Assembly (NCBI RefSeq): GCF_000969885.1
Contig: NZ_CP009501.1
Span: forward strand, 372,001-436,000
DNA: 64,000 bases
Source: Methanosarcina thermophila TM-1
GTDB taxonomy: Archaea > Halobacteriota > Methanosarcinia > Methanosarcinales > Methanosarcinaceae
Direction of reading: 5' to 3'
Shown: one piece after another, positions 45,510 to 54,809 of the stretch
How the letters are laid out: every line of letters starts with the position of its first letter
Numbering within the stretch: position 1 is the stretch's first letter
Made by a program: the position numbers and the translations under genes
The notes under the pieces: generated by a model
Seen by the model: the letters and a program-made list of their open reading frames with translations, nothing else
Told to the model about the DNA's origin: nothing
The model's database searches: none

Positions 45510-46574
45510 TTATTCTCCACACATTTTGAAGGAAACACAATATTTCTTTTTCCAGTAAAGTGCAACATTAACAAGCCCTATCATAACCGGCACTTCAATT
45601 AAAGGACCTACTACTGCTGCAAACGCCTGTCCGGAATCGATGCCGAAAACTGCTATTGCTACTGCAATTGCCAGTTCGAAATTATTGCTGGCTGCACTAA
45701 AAGAAAGAGATGTTGTCTGTCCATAATTTACCCCTATTCTCATAGCGATAAAGAAGGAGACAGTGAACATAATTATGAAATACATTAAGAGGGGAATAGC
45801 AATTCTTACTACGTCTAAAGGCAGGGTAACAATATATTCTCCTTTTAACGAGAACATAACAACAATTGTAAATAAAAGAGCGTAAAGGGAAATGGGACCT
45901 ATTCTTGGAATGAATTTTTTGTCGTACCATTCAGCTCCTTTTGAGGGGCGTAAGAAATAACGAGTTAAAAAGCCAGCTGCAAAAGGAATTCCAAGATAGA
46001 TAGCAACACTCTGAGCAACCTCTACTATTGATACATCTATTTCCATTCCACTTAATCCTATCCATTCAGGGAGTACAGTTATAAAAAAGTAAGCGTAAAT
46101 TGAGAAAAAGACTAACTGAAAGATTGAATTGAAAGCAACAAGAGCAGCAGCGTATTCGTTGTCCCCATCTGCCAGAGTATTCCAAACAATTACCATAGCT
46201 ATGCATCTGGCAAGACCAATTAGAATAACACCTACCATGTATTCAGGATAATCTCTCAAAAATACAATTGCAAGTATAAACATTAAAATAGGACCAATAA
46301 TCCAATTTTGCAATAAGGACAGACCTAATACTTTGTGATTCCTGAATACCTTACCTAATTCTTCATATTTTACCCGTGCTAAAGGAGGATACATCATTAC
46401 TATTAAACCAATAGCTATGGGAATCGAAGTTGCTCCTATGGATAAACTCTTCAAGAAAACTGCAAAATCAGGATAGACAAAACCAAGTCCTACACCAGCA
46501 AACATTGCAAGAAAAATCCATAAAGTCAAATAGCGATTTAAGAATGATAATCTCGATGAAACTGTGTTTTCCAA
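45510..46574 (-). CDS. acr3: arsenite efflux transporter, ACR3 family
   Basis: A 354-residue integral membrane protein with about ten helices. The conserved cysteine motif [34 protein letters not shown] and the later [23 protein letters not shown] identify ACR3 (arsenite:proton antiporter). TTG at 46574 has GGAG eight bases upstream. It lies 43 bp downstream of arsR. Confidence 0.95.
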   Translation of the reverse strand: MENTVSSRLSFLNRYLTLWIFLAMFAGVGLGFVYPDFAVFLKSLSIGATSIPIAIGLIVMMYPPLARVKYEELGKVFRNHKVLGLSLLQNWIIGPILMFILAIVFLRDYPEYMVGVILIGLARCIAMVIVWNTLADGDNEYAAALVAFNSIFQLVFFSIYAYFFITVLPEWIGLSGMEIDVSIVEVAQSVAIYLGIPFAAGFLTRYFLRPSKGAEWYDKKFIPRIGPISLYALLFTIVVMFSLKGEYIVTLPLDVVRIAIPLLMYFIIMFTVSFFIAMRIGVNYGQTTSLSFSAASNNFELAIAVAIAVFGIDSGQAFAAVVGPLIEVPVMIGLVNVALYWKKKYCVSFKMCGE

Positions 46575-46617
46575 AACGATTACTCCTGTTATTTTTTAAC
46601 AAACCGGTCTTTTTTAT

Positions 46618-46965
46618 TCAATCACAGCATCTACAACTTTCCCTGAACTTTTCTAATAACTTTAAATCTTCTTTACAGATGTCGATTTTTTCTAACTCTT
46701 CATTGATAATGTTTAAAAGAAAGGGAAATTTTTGGAAAGTAGGTTCGTTAAGCCGATAATAAACCCACTGAGACTTTTTCTCAGAAGTAATGAGTCCTGC
46801 AACTTTCAGTTTATTTAAATGCCTGGATACGTTAGATTGCTTAGTACCTAAAACTGCTTCAATTTCACAGACGCATAATTCCCCGTTTCTAAGGAGATTT
46901 ATCATTCTTATTCTATTTTCATCAGCAAGTGCCTTAAGTATATGAACGATATCCACTAATACCAC
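46618..46965 (-). CDS. arsR: arsenic-responsive repressor ArsR
   Basis: A 115-residue winged-helix repressor. The As(III) site is ELCVCEIEAVLG (CxC in the alpha-3 helix), and the recognition helix follows as TKQSNVSRHLNKLKVAGLI. A C-terminal CRCCD adds three cysteines. Two GTG starts (46965 and 46956) are possible. With the first the operator palindrome ends just 3 bp before the gene, so the mRNA is nearly leaderless. It should repress acr3 and arsM until arsenite binds. Confidence 0.94.
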   Translation of the reverse strand: MVLVDIVHILKALADENRIRMINLLRNGELCVCEIEAVLGTKQSNVSRHLNKLKVAGLITSEKKSQWVYYRLNEPTFQKFPFLLNIINEELEKIDICKEDLKLLEKFRESCRCCD

Positions 46966-46968
46966 GTC

Positions 46969-47000
46969 ATATATGAGTATATTTGAATATACTCATATAT
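46969..47000 (-). promoter_or_regulatory. arsR operator: 32-bp perfect palindrome
   Basis: Arms ATATATGAGTATAT (46969-46982) and ATATACTCATATAT (46987-47000) are exact inverted copies around TTGA. The position directly before arsR and the TATA-like content indicate an operator that overlaps the core promoter. Confidence 0.8.
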
Positions 47001-47170
47001 CATTTAAATATTTAATTATCAAAAGATTGAAGGCGAAAATTTCATAAAAGCACTCTTTAGTGTTTATTTTAGATATTATACGCGATTGTGTTATAATGGA
47101 AAATTAAAGAAGAAAACATTCTGATTTAAAAAAGAAAAATAAGCCTGAAAAGCTCCTTCCAATCAAATAG

Positions 47171-47308
47171 TCAAATGCATGCGCTGAAATTCAGGCTGTC
47201 GGGATCAAGATCCTTTTGGGCTTTAACGGCACATTCGGTGCAGAGTTTTTGCCCTTTGACTATTAATAAATTATCAACTTCTTTTCTGCAGCTTTCACAC
47301 TTTCCCAT
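47171..47308 (-). CDS. small CxxC zinc-ribbon-like protein
   Basis: A 45-residue protein starting MGKCESCRKEV with CxxC at 4-7 and a second CTEC at about 26-29, spaced like a zinc ribbon. The C-terminus ends in SACI. ATG at 47308 has GAGGTT six bases upstream. The frame is open further upstream, but that part is hydrophobic and unlike a conserved N-terminus. It lies downstream of nothing obvious, and its function is unknown. Confidence 0.7.
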   Translation of the reverse strand: MGKCESCRKEVDNLLIVKGQKLCTECAVKAQKDLDPDSLNFSACI

Positions 47309-47497
47309 GTATCTAACCTCAAGTAGCAATATAAATTCACACAAATAGATGTTTTTAAAGGTATAACTTAATTCTGATAAAAAATAATTTTTGCCGCTGG
47401 AAGAAATAATAAAAGTAACATTCCGCAGAAAGCTCGCAGGAAAACATAAATTGCCGGTGAAAGATAACAACCCAGAAACAAACTATTAGCAAGAATA

Positions 47498-47533
47498 GTT
47501 AAACCTGCACTCTGGTTAAACCTGCACTCTGAG
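47498..47533. repeat. 18-bp tandem duplication
   Basis: GTTAAACCTGCACTCTG occurs twice in tandem at 47498-47533. No function is apparent. Confidence 0.7.
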
Positions 47534-47575
47534 GCAAAAATTAGCTGTAAGCCAGGGAAAATCTGAGTTTTTTAA

Positions 47576-47740
47576 ATTAAGGAGGATTTTAAAATAATTG
47601 AAGGAACCGCAAAGAAAACCTCGGTTCCGGTTGACACAACTTTCTTTGCATCTGTGCTTCACAAGAAGCCCGGTATATTCTGGAGGAAACTTTCCATTAT
47701 TCGGAAAGTCAAATTGCCGCTTCCCGAAGAACCGCAATGA
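47576..47740 (+). pseudogene. possible decayed ORF with strong Shine-Dalgarno
   Basis: After AAGGAGG (47579-47585) a frame with typical local codon use runs to TGA at 47738-47740 (IEGTAKKTSVPVDTTFF... KLPLPEEPQ, about 47 codons). It lacks ATG, GTG or TTG at the right distance and would need ATA or ATT. A second frame with TTG at 47600 gives a less protein-like product. It could be a remnant or a small protein with a rare start. Confidence 0.3.
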
Positions 47741-47747
47741 AGCCGGA

Positions 47748-47864
47748 TCAGATCCAGAACAGGCTTATAAGCGTCAACAAAGTAAACAGTAAGCTGAAAG
47801 CACCAATTATCACTTTGTTTTGCTGCATCATCTTGTTTTGTTGTATAGTTTCGATCTGTTGCAT
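47748..47864 (-). CDS. 38-residue single-span membrane protein
   Basis: ATG at 47864 is preceded by GGAAGG. The N-terminal 17 residues are polar and Gln-rich (MQQIETIQQNKMMQQNK), and the rest is one hydrophobic helix (VIIGAFSLLFTLLTLISLFWI) ending at TGA. The amphipathic layout is that of a real small membrane protein, and Methanosarcina is known to make many such proteins. No homologue is recognised. Confidence 0.55.
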   Translation of the reverse strand: MQQIETIQQNKMMQQNKVIIGAFSLLFTLLTLISLFWI

Positions 47865-48142
47865 ACTGACCTTCCAGGCGAGAGTGTCTTAGATAGCTTT
47901 TATTTAGTTGTCTTACTGACCGGAATCCACTTTCCTATTACGCGAGTTGAGAATAAAAACATTTCGATTTACATTAAAGTAAAGCTTTCCTTAAATGTAA
48001 CCCTGGATATCATATAGGAAAGCCTTGCTGCTTTTAGGAAAAGTATTCCGTAAGCCTGGGACTCGACTCGCTGTGGAATTTCAATACCAGATTATATAAA
48101 TCGGAGACGCATACTTTCTAAAGGAAGAATCTGGGGGGAATT

Positions 48143-48661
48143 ATGCCAAAAAGATTAAAGGTCGCAAATCCTGCCCGCTGCATAGGCTGCTACTCCTGTA
48201 TGATGGCTTGCGCAAGAACCTGGTATGACACCATATCTTTGAAAAACAGCCGGATTGATATACAGACGCGCGGTGGTATCGAAACCCCTTATGTTCAAAT
48301 CGTCTGTCATGCCTGTATAGACCCTCCGTGCATGAGGGCTTGCCCAATTGGTGCACTGTCCAAACGGAAAGGGGGCGGGGTAAACCTCAACAAAGATATT
48401 TGCGATGGCTGCGGAAACTGTATAGAAGCCTGCCTAATGGGAGCCATACATCTAGATGCGGAGAAAAAAGCCGTAATCTGCAAACACTGCGGGGTCTGCC
48501 CGAAATTCTGTCCCCATGATGTGCTGGAGATGATTGAGGTTGATGACAGCGGGGAAATAATAATTACTGATACAGGCCCGGCTCCGGATACAAGCCCGGT
48601 CAGCCCAACTGCATCCCATAAAGACCTTTACGGGGGAAAAGAGCTTGGGGAGGAAAAATGA
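48143..48661 (+). CDS. four-cluster polyferredoxin, electron partner of AOR
   Basis: A 172-residue iron-sulfur protein with four 4Fe-4S cysteine clusters: CIGCYSCMMAC, CHACIDPPCMRAC, CDGCGNCIEAC and CKHCGVCPKFC. It is arranged like the HycB/CooF/DmsB electron-transfer subunits. Its ATG follows GGGGGGAAT, and it overlaps the next gene (AOR) by 4 bp, so the two are translationally coupled and probably form a complex. Confidence 0.93.
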   Translation: MPKRLKVANPARCIGCYSCMMACARTWYDTISLKNSRIDIQTRGGIETPYVQIVCHACIDPPCMRACPIGALSKRKGGGVNLNKDICDGCGNCIEACLMGAIHLDAEKKAVICKHCGVCPKFCPHDVLEMIEVDDSGEIIITDTGPAPDTSPVSPTASHKDLYGGKELGEEK

Positions 48662-50421
48662 CAACTGAAAAGTACGCTATCGAGGGGCTTAGGAATATAC
48701 TCTACATTGACCTGAGCAATCAGAGCTATCACGTTGAGGAAAGGCCGGACCTTTATGAGAAATATCTGGGAGGCATAGGAGTTGCCACAAACCTCATGCT
48801 TGAAGAGTATAAAGATGGTACGGAGCCGCTTGACCCGGAAATGCCGATTATCCTCAGTACAGGGCCGCTCTCGGGCGTATACCCTACCTGTACTAAAGCA
48901 GTTGCACTGTTCCGCTCCCCTCATAATGGAGAACTGGGAGAATCCTATGCAGGCGGTCATCTTGCCATGTCCATGCGCTATTCAGGGTACGAAACAATTG
49001 TTATCAAGGGAGCTTCAAAATATCCTGTCTATGTGGCAGTCCACGACGACAAAGTTTCCTTCAGGGATGCATCTTCCATATGGCACCTTTCCTCAGCAAT
49101 TGATGTGGGGAAAATCTTGCGCGAGGTAGAACCCGGCGCAGGCAGGCGCAGCATTATCCGGATAGGACCTGCAGGAGAAATAGGGGTTACATATGCTGAT
49201 GTTAATGTCGATACTTACCGCCACTTCGGGCGCCTCGGGCTTGGGGCAGTCTTTGGGGCAAAAAAACTTAAGGCTTTGCTCATCTCAGGAAACAGGGAAC
49301 TGAAAAGCCCTAATCACAAAGCCTACCGGAAGACTTTCAGCCTGCTCTATGACTTAATTGTGAAAACCGAACTTACTGAGAAGTACCACAATCTGGGCAC
49401 AAGCGAGAACATCCTGGTACTGAACGAGCTTAAAGGCCTGCCTACACGAAACCTGCAGGCAGCTTTCTTCGAAGGAGCTGAAACTATATCAGGAGAGCTT
49501 TTTGCCGAAAAGTATCTTTTGAGACGGGTTTCCTGCGCAGGCTGCCCAATCGGCTGCATCCATATAGCCATGCTAAAACGGGCTTTCTCAAAAGCTCATG
49601 AGTATGAAGCTTTAAACATTTCCTATGATTTCGAATTAATTTATGCTCTGGGCTCAAATCTAGGAATAGCCGATCCTGAAGCCGTGCTTGAGCTTATTGA
49701 AGCCTGTGAGAAGGCAGGTGTTGATATTATTAGCATGGGAGTCGTACTCGCCTGGGCTACGGAGATGCAGCAGCGTGGGAAAATTTCAACCGATGAGACT
49801 ATGGGGCTTGAACTCTCCTGGGGGAATAAAGGGGCATATCTCAGGGCAATAGACCTTTTAGTCAAGGCTCCGAATGACTTTTACAGAGCTCTCGGGAAGG
49901 GAGTAGTCTATGCTTCAAAAAAGTATGGGGGAGAGGATTTTGCAGTCCAGCTCGGTGGTCTGGAAATTCCCGGCTACCATACAGGGCTTGGAAATGTATT
50001 GGGGCTTGCTGTAGGCTTCCGGCATTCCCATCTTGACAATGCGGGATACAGTGCAGATCAGAAAGCCTTTAACCATCCAATGTCGGATGAGGAAATTGTA
50101 GATGCCATAATTGAAGAAGAAGACCGCAGAAGTATCCTTAACTGTCTTATTCCCTGCCTTTTTGCGAGAAATGTTTACACATACGAAAACGTGATCCTGG
50201 CTCTTAAGTCTATAGGAATAGATCGAACCGAAGAAGAATTGAAAGCTCTGAGCAAGGACATTTTCAGGAAAAAATATGAACTCAAGAAGAAATTCGGTTT
50301 CAAATTCGAAAATCTTACCCTCCCGAAAAGGTTTTTTGAAACACCCTCGACTACAGGGATAATTGAGGAAGAAAGGATCAGGCAGGCATTAAAGATGTAC
50401 AGGGAAAAGAGAGGGGTGTGA
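48658..50421 (+). CDS. aor: aldehyde:ferredoxin oxidoreductase, tungsten-pterin type
   Basis: A 587-residue member of the AOR family: LRNILYIDLSNQSYHVEERPDLYEKYLGGIGVATNLM, GPLSGVYPTCTKAVALFRSPHNGELGESYAGGHLAMSMRYSGYETIVIKG, RIGPAGEIGVTYADV, and the cluster motif SCAGCPIGCIHIA with a distal Cys in LNCLIPCLF. Such enzymes oxidise aldehydes to acids and reduce ferredoxin. The actual substrate is not known. The fused operon with a polyferredoxin resembles bacterial AorAB-type complexes. Confidence 0.93.
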   Translation: MTTEKYAIEGLRNILYIDLSNQSYHVEERPDLYEKYLGGIGVATNLMLEEYKDGTEPLDPEMPIILSTGPLSGVYPTCTKAVALFRSPHNGELGESYAGGHLAMSMRYSGYETIVIKGASKYPVYVAVHDDKVSFRDASSIWHLSSAIDVGKILREVEPGAGRRSIIRIGPAGEIGVTYADVNVDTYRHFGRLGLGAVFGAKKLKALLISGNRELKSPNHKAYRKTFSLLYDLIVKTELTEKYHNLGTSENILVLNELKGLPTRNLQAAFFEGAETISGELFAEKYLLRRVSCAGCPIGCIHIAMLKRAFSKAHEYEALNISYDFELIYALGSNLGIADPEAVLELIEACEKAGVDIISMGVVLAWATEMQQRGKISTDETMGLELSWGNKGAYLRAIDLLVKAPNDFYRALGKGVVYASKKYGGEDFAVQLGGLEIPGYHTGLGNVLGLAVGFRHSHLDNAGYSADQKAFNHPMSDEEIVDAIIEEEDRRSILNCLIPCLFARNVYTYENVILALKSIGIDRTEEELKALSKDIFRKKYELKKKFGFKFENLTLPKRFFETPSTTGIIEEERIRQALKMYREKRGV

Positions 50422-50525
50422 GTTAAGAAATCTTATAAAATGACTTTATTTAACCATTTATTAGGATGCCTTCGGTAAAGAAAACACAATTTATTGTGAA
50501 TGGAGAGTGAGCACATGAACTGAAT

Positions 50526-52079
50526 TCAAACGTTAGAACCTTCGGATGCTGCATGCTCACTGCTTACTGAAGCCTTTTCTTCTTTTTTGCCTTCTGAAGC
50601 CTTTTGTACCATAGCAGATGCTTCTTCTTGTGATTTTTCCGTTTTTCCTCCGAGCAGCCGGTCCATAACCTTACAGGCTACAAGGTCTCCAGCTACATTT
50701 ACTGCAGTCCTGCTCATGTCAAGAATTCTGTCCACTCCAATTATGAGCGCTATCCCGCTTGCAGGGATTCCTACACTCTCAAGGATCATAGCAAGGACGA
50801 CAATTCCTACGCCAGGGATAGAAGGAGTCCCTATGGAAGCCGCAACAGCCATAATAAGCACGATAAGGAGCTGGAAAGGTCTCAGGTCTATGCCGAAGAC
50901 ATCAGCCAGAAAAACCGTTGCTACGCCCTGATAAAGCGCAGTCCCGTTCATATTCACGGTTGCACCAAGAGGGATTACGAACTGGGAAACTGAAGGTCTT
51001 ACTCCCAGCTTTTCCTCTGCGGTTTTTAGAGTGACGGGCATAACTGCTGCAGAACTTGAAGTCGAAAAGGCAAGAAGCAGGACATCACGGATAGCCTTGA
51101 GAAATTTGAGAGGATTGTACCTGGCAACAAGAGTGATGACTAGCAGATTAAGGCACATAAGGAGCAGCAGGCTTGCAAGCACTGTACCGATGTATATAGC
51201 CATCCCCATAAGGGCGTCTATTCCGAGCTTGATTGTGAACTTGGTAAGGAGCCCGAAAACGGCAATAGGAGCAAGCGACATACTCCATTTGACCACAGTC
51301 ATGCAAATAGCCTGCACCGAATTCAGAAAGCTGACCATAGGGGTGGACTGGCTTTTCTCCAGAGAAACAAGGGCTATACCTATAATGGTTGCAATAATGA
51401 CAACCTGAAGCATCTCTCCATTAACCATGGCTCCGAGAGGGTTTGCAGGAAGGAGCCCTCCAACAAGCGAAGAAGGGAGAGTAAGAATAGAAGCGTCAAA
51501 AGCCATATTGGTATATATCGCCTGAGTCTTTCCTCCAAGCGCACTTTCAATAAGATCTCCGCTTATGTATTTTCCGGGCTGGATGTAAAGCGCCACTCCA
51601 AGTCCTATTGCCGTTGCAATTGCTGTGGTCACTGCAAAGTAAACGGCTGTAAAGAGTCCTGTTTTTTTTAACTCGCTGAGGCTCTGGCTTGAGGCTACCC
51701 CGAGGATAATCGATGCAAAAACAAGAGGAACAACAATCATCTTCAGAAGCCCGAGAAAGATATAGCCGGGAAGAGCAATCCATTCTCCTATAATTTCCGC
51801 AGACACAGGATCGATATATCCTCCAAAGGGTCCCAAAAAAAGTCCGAAAAGCACCCCAAGTCCCATGCCTATCAGGATTTTCAGCCAGAGTCTCTTTTCA
51901 AGTAAATCAAGTAGGTTGCGGCTCAGGCTTTTAAGAGAATCATTTCTCCTCAAGTCCAGAGGATAATATATACGCGTGATCCCCTCAAGAATTTCCTGGC
52001 GGAGCTGCCTGGTTTCTTCTGTTATCTCGCTGGCAAACTCCCAGGGCTTAGGGATATAGCGGTTATTTTTATCTTTCAT
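50526..52079 (-). CDS. dicarboxylate/amino acid:cation symporter (DAACS family)
   Basis: A 517-residue transporter of the GltP/DctA type. The helical hairpin signature SSSAAVMPVTLKTAEEKLGVRPSVSQFVIPLGATVNMNGTALYQG is followed by SIGTPSIPGVGIVVLAMILESVGIP and a final ...ILDMSRTAVNVAGDLVACKVMDRLLG. It imports glutamate, aspartate or C4-dicarboxylates with Na+ or H+. About 65 hydrophilic N-terminal residues precede the first helix, longer than usual, and the C-terminal 40 residues are polar and Ser/Lys/Glu-rich. Confidence 0.93.
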   Translation of the reverse strand: MKDKNNRYIPKPWEFASEITEETRQLRQEILEGITRIYYPLDLRRNDSLKSLSRNLLDLLEKRLWLKILIGMGLGVLFGLFLGPFGGYIDPVSAEIIGEWIALPGYIFLGLLKMIVVPLVFASIILGVASSQSLSELKKTGLFTAVYFAVTTAIATAIGLGVALYIQPGKYISGDLIESALGGKTQAIYTNMAFDASILTLPSSLVGGLLPANPLGAMVNGEMLQVVIIATIIGIALVSLEKSQSTPMVSFLNSVQAICMTVVKWSMSLAPIAVFGLLTKFTIKLGIDALMGMAIYIGTVLASLLLLMCLNLLVITLVARYNPLKFLKAIRDVLLLAFSTSSSAAVMPVTLKTAEEKLGVRPSVSQFVIPLGATVNMNGTALYQGVATVFLADVFGIDLRPFQLLIVLIMAVAASIGTPSIPGVGIVVLAMILESVGIPASGIALIIGVDRILDMSRTAVNVAGDLVACKVMDRLLGGKTEKSQEEASAMVQKASEGKKEEKASVSSEHAASEGSNV

Positions 52080-52647
52080 TGGATCACAGGGAAATGTATA
52101 ATAAAGCAGTTTATACGGGGTATAAAGTTATAGATAATTTGGAATTGTCGCCTGTATTGAATTGTAGGAAATTTTAGATTGTAATGAGACTCAGGTATGC
52201 AGTTCTTTTTCGAGAATTTTAGTTACGTATATTACTTGTTCCCTGATTATATAAAAATTTAGGAGAATATATTAAAATGTTCTAACTGATCTCGTCCGGT
52301 TAATACACGGTCATCTTAATAGGTGTGGGTAAGTACCTCAAAAATCCATTCTCGTCCAGAGAAATTATTGCTAGGTCAACTGGTGGGAGAGCTGGAAACT
52401 TTATCATGACGTCAGACGCTGAATAGGAATTCAAAACGGTAAGAAGGTTTTGCTTTTTCTGAGTGAGGATACTGACCCGGTTATATAGGATATTGGTTCT
52501 GGACTAATTGTAAGATACAGATAAGCTATTTATAAGCTATTTATAGTGGTTTTATATGGTTACTGGCTGTTCTGCTTCATTTAAAACACACCATCTAGAC
52601 TTATTATAAAACTGAAGACCAAAGCAGTCTGAAGAGGAAGTAGAAAA
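52080..52647. other. gene-poor interval
   Basis: I find no firm gene. A short open frame with protein-like content (GVGKYLKNPFSSREIIARS... to TAG at about 52422-52424) has only a GTG as possible start (near 52324) and may be a remnant or a small protein. A repeated AAGCTATTTATA lies just upstream of the Nudix gene (52519-52547), probably promoter sequence. Confidence 0.4.
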
Positions 52648-53166
52648 TTGAGTGTTTATAGTTATGGCATTCTTTTGTTCAGGTTCAGGAATGAGAGACT
52701 CGAAGTAATGCTGGTTCATCCGGGTGGACCATTCTGGGCAAAAAAGGACGAAGGAGCGTGGTCAATACCTAAAGGGCTGCCTGAGGAGCATGAGACCCCC
52801 CTTGACACAGCAAAGAGAGAGTTTAAAGAAGAAACAGGTTTTGAGGTTGACGGCGAGTTCATTGATCTGGGAGAGTTAAAACAGCCCAGCAAGAAGATAG
52901 TGCATGTATGGGCTCTTGAAAAAGATCTGGATGTAAAAAGTGTTGTAAGTAATACATTTAAGCTTGAATGGCCAAAGAATTCCGGGAAAATACAGGAGTT
53001 TCCTGAAGTCGATAAAGCAGGCTGGTTTGATATCGAGCTGGCCAGGAAAAAAATCCGAAAAGGACAGATAGGTTTTATTGACAGACTTATGAATGCTATA
53101 GATTACTCTCCGAAGGAAGACCACCCGGACAGGAAAAAGAGATACAGGCAAACTACATTATTTTAA
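52648..53166 (+). CDS. Nudix hydrolase
   Basis: A 172-residue protein with a complete Nudix box (GLPEEHETPLDTAKREFKEETGFEV, about 50-74, matching Gx5Ex7REUxEExGU). The N-terminus SYGILLFRFRNERLEVMLVHPGGPFWAKKDEGAWSIPKG is typical of the subfamily of predicted NTP pyrophosphohydrolases with this GAWSIPKG strand. The substrate is unknown. It starts with TTG at 52648, with GGAAG upstream. Confidence 0.92.
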   Translation: MSVYSYGILLFRFRNERLEVMLVHPGGPFWAKKDEGAWSIPKGLPEEHETPLDTAKREFKEETGFEVDGEFIDLGELKQPSKKIVHVWALEKDLDVKSVVSNTFKLEWPKNSGKIQEFPEVDKAGWFDIELARKKIRKGQIGFIDRLMNAIDYSPKEDHPDRKKRYRQTTLF

Positions 53167-53197
53167 ATATTGAGCGAATGAAACGCCATCAGTAATG

Positions 53198-53333
53198 TTT
53201 CCTACTAGTTTCAGTTTCCTACTAGTTTCAGTTTCCTACTAGTTTCAGTTTCCTACTAGTTTCAGTTTCCTACTAGTTTCAGTTTCATAATAGTTTCAAC
53301 TTCATAATAGTTTCAACTTCATGATAGCTTCAA
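53198..53333. repeat. 17-bp tandem repeat array, eight units
   Basis: Five identical units TTTCCTACTAGTTTCAG (53198-53282) are followed by three decayed ones (TTTCATAATAGTTTCAA type, to 53333). Each perfect unit contains the palindrome ACTAGT. There are no variable spacers, so this is not a CRISPR. It lies between two convergent genes. Confidence 0.92.
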
Positions 53334-53417
53334 AATCTAATGTTAGTTTGCCGCATGTAAATTAAAATGGACTGTCGGTTGTGAATTAAAATATAGATTG
53401 AAGAGAATAAGAACAGT

Positions 53418-53672
53418 TTATCTACGCTTTACTGCTTTCCGTGCCGTTTTTTGTGCTGATTTCTGAGCGGCTTTCTGTGCTGCACGTTCGGCTTTGCCTT
53501 TTGGTGCCTTCTTTGCATTCTGTTCTTTTTGTGATTTAACTTTGTCAATGATTGAGGTTTTTGACGGTGAAGGTGTTTTTATTCTTTCTCTTCTTGCATC
53601 ATCTCTAGCTTTTTTAGATTCCATTCTGGTTTCGGCTTCTTTTTTACCAAAGATCTTTTTCAATATGTCCAT
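53418..53672 (-). CDS. small highly basic Lys/Ala-rich protein
   Basis: An 84-residue protein starting MDILKKIFGKKEAETRMESKK and ending with AERAAQKAAQKSAQKTARKAVKRR. The composition resembles histone H1-like or nucleic-acid-coating tails. It has no recognisable domain. The start has GAGGTTCAT upstream (GAGGTT). The gene is isolated and its function is unknown. Confidence 0.65.
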   Translation of the reverse strand: MDILKKIFGKKEAETRMESKKARDDARRERIKTPSPSKTSIIDKVKSQKEQNAKKAPKGKAERAAQKAAQKSAQKTARKAVKRR

Positions 53673-53738
53673 TATATGAACCTCTTTTATTTCTTTATAA
53701 TATTATTTCATGTTAATTAACTCATTCCCTAAAACATA

Positions 53739-53820
53739 AGAAAGATAATAATAAGAAAGATAATAATAAGGAAGATAATAATAAGAAAGATAAATAATAA
53801 GAAAGATAATAAGAAAGACT
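53739..53820. repeat. AT-rich short-period repeat
   Basis: Repeated GAAAGATAATAATAA-type units, six imperfect copies of 11-17 bp, followed by a TTAAAA-rich stretch up to 53900. It is a low-complexity intergenic sequence. Confidence 0.7.
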
Positions 53821-53924
53821 AAATAGTTCCTAAAACGTTTAAAAACCCTTAAAAGCTCTTAAAAACTTTTGAAAAGCTTTTATAAATTTTTAAAACTGGT
53901 TAATTCCTCTCAAATCTAAGAATC

Positions 53925-54743
53925 TTACTGCCATGTAACCTTAAGAGGTTTCCTGCGTGGGATTCCATGTGTTTTGTACTTTGGGTAGCCGAACATCATT
54001 GCATAGGCAAATTTTCTTCCAGCGGGCAAGCCGAGTTCTTTCTGGAGAGGCTCATAAAAGGTGGCTGCCGCTGCGACAAAGCCAGCCCAGCACGTTCCAA
54101 TTCCGAAAGCTGGCGCAGCTATATCAAAATGGGTAAGGGCGATAATGGCATCGACAGGTGCAATCGGGCTTTCCTCTGGGATATGGGCAAAAAGCAGGTG
54201 TGGGGCACCCCGGCAGATTACATCATGCCCCTGCTCCCATGCCGAAATAAGTACTGGCACGTAGCTACTCATGGGATTCGGGGTATTTTCCAGGCTCTTC
54301 ATCCATTCAATGGTTAGTTCGGCGACCTTCCTGACCTTTTCCGGATCATGGATAACCAGCCATTCAACAGGCTGACTGTTGGTTCCTGATGCGGCGTAGC
54401 GGGCAATATCGAGCACCTCGAGGATTTTTTCCTTTGGCACGGGCTCTGTAGTATAATGCCGCACAGACCTGCGTTTTTTAAGATAAAATCCTATGTCTTC
54501 CGCGGAAATTATACCGGCATCGACTGGCAGGGAAACCTTCTCCTCAGGACGGAGATTCAAAGTGAGAGCCTGGGATGGGCAAAAAGCTTCACAATGCCCG
54601 CAGTACATACAGTGGGAAGCGTCTGTCTCCCGCACCTCTGGAAGATGTTCCTCATCAACCGGATCGATAATACCTGATGGGCAAATCTTTACACAAACAC
54701 CGCATCGTGTGCAACTATTCTCATCTACGATAATTTGAGCCAT
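53925..54743 (-). CDS. ferredoxin-nitroreductase fusion protein
   Basis: A 272-residue protein. Residues 4-60 hold two 4Fe-4S motifs (CTRCGVCVKICPSG and CMYCGHCEAFCPSQ), and residues about 80-270 form an FMN-binding nitroreductase domain (KKRRSVRHYTTEPVPKEKILEVLDIARYAASGTNSQPVEWLV ... GIGTCWAGFV). This domain order is common in anaerobes and would allow ferredoxin-type electrons to reduce a flavin-bound substrate. The physiological substrate is unknown. ATG 54743 is preferred to the start at 54752. Confidence 0.92.
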   Translation of the reverse strand: MAQIIVDENSCTRCGVCVKICPSGIIDPVDEEHLPEVRETDASHCMYCGHCEAFCPSQALTLNLRPEEKVSLPVDAGIISAEDIGFYLKKRRSVRHYTTEPVPKEKILEVLDIARYAASGTNSQPVEWLVIHDPEKVRKVAELTIEWMKSLENTPNPMSSYVPVLISAWEQGHDVICRGAPHLLFAHIPEESPIAPVDAIIALTHFDIAAPAFGIGTCWAGFVAAAATFYEPLQKELGLPAGRKFAYAMMFGYPKYKTHGIPRRKPLKVTWQ

Positions 54744-54809
54744 AGATATCAAAACCTTTAAGAACGACTATTTAGACAGCCAGGACTTATTATTTTCTAA
54801 ACCGTCCGA

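Noticed and set aside
53198-53333. CRISPR array
   Set aside because: Units are 17 bp and directly abut without variable spacers, and no cas gene is present in the window.
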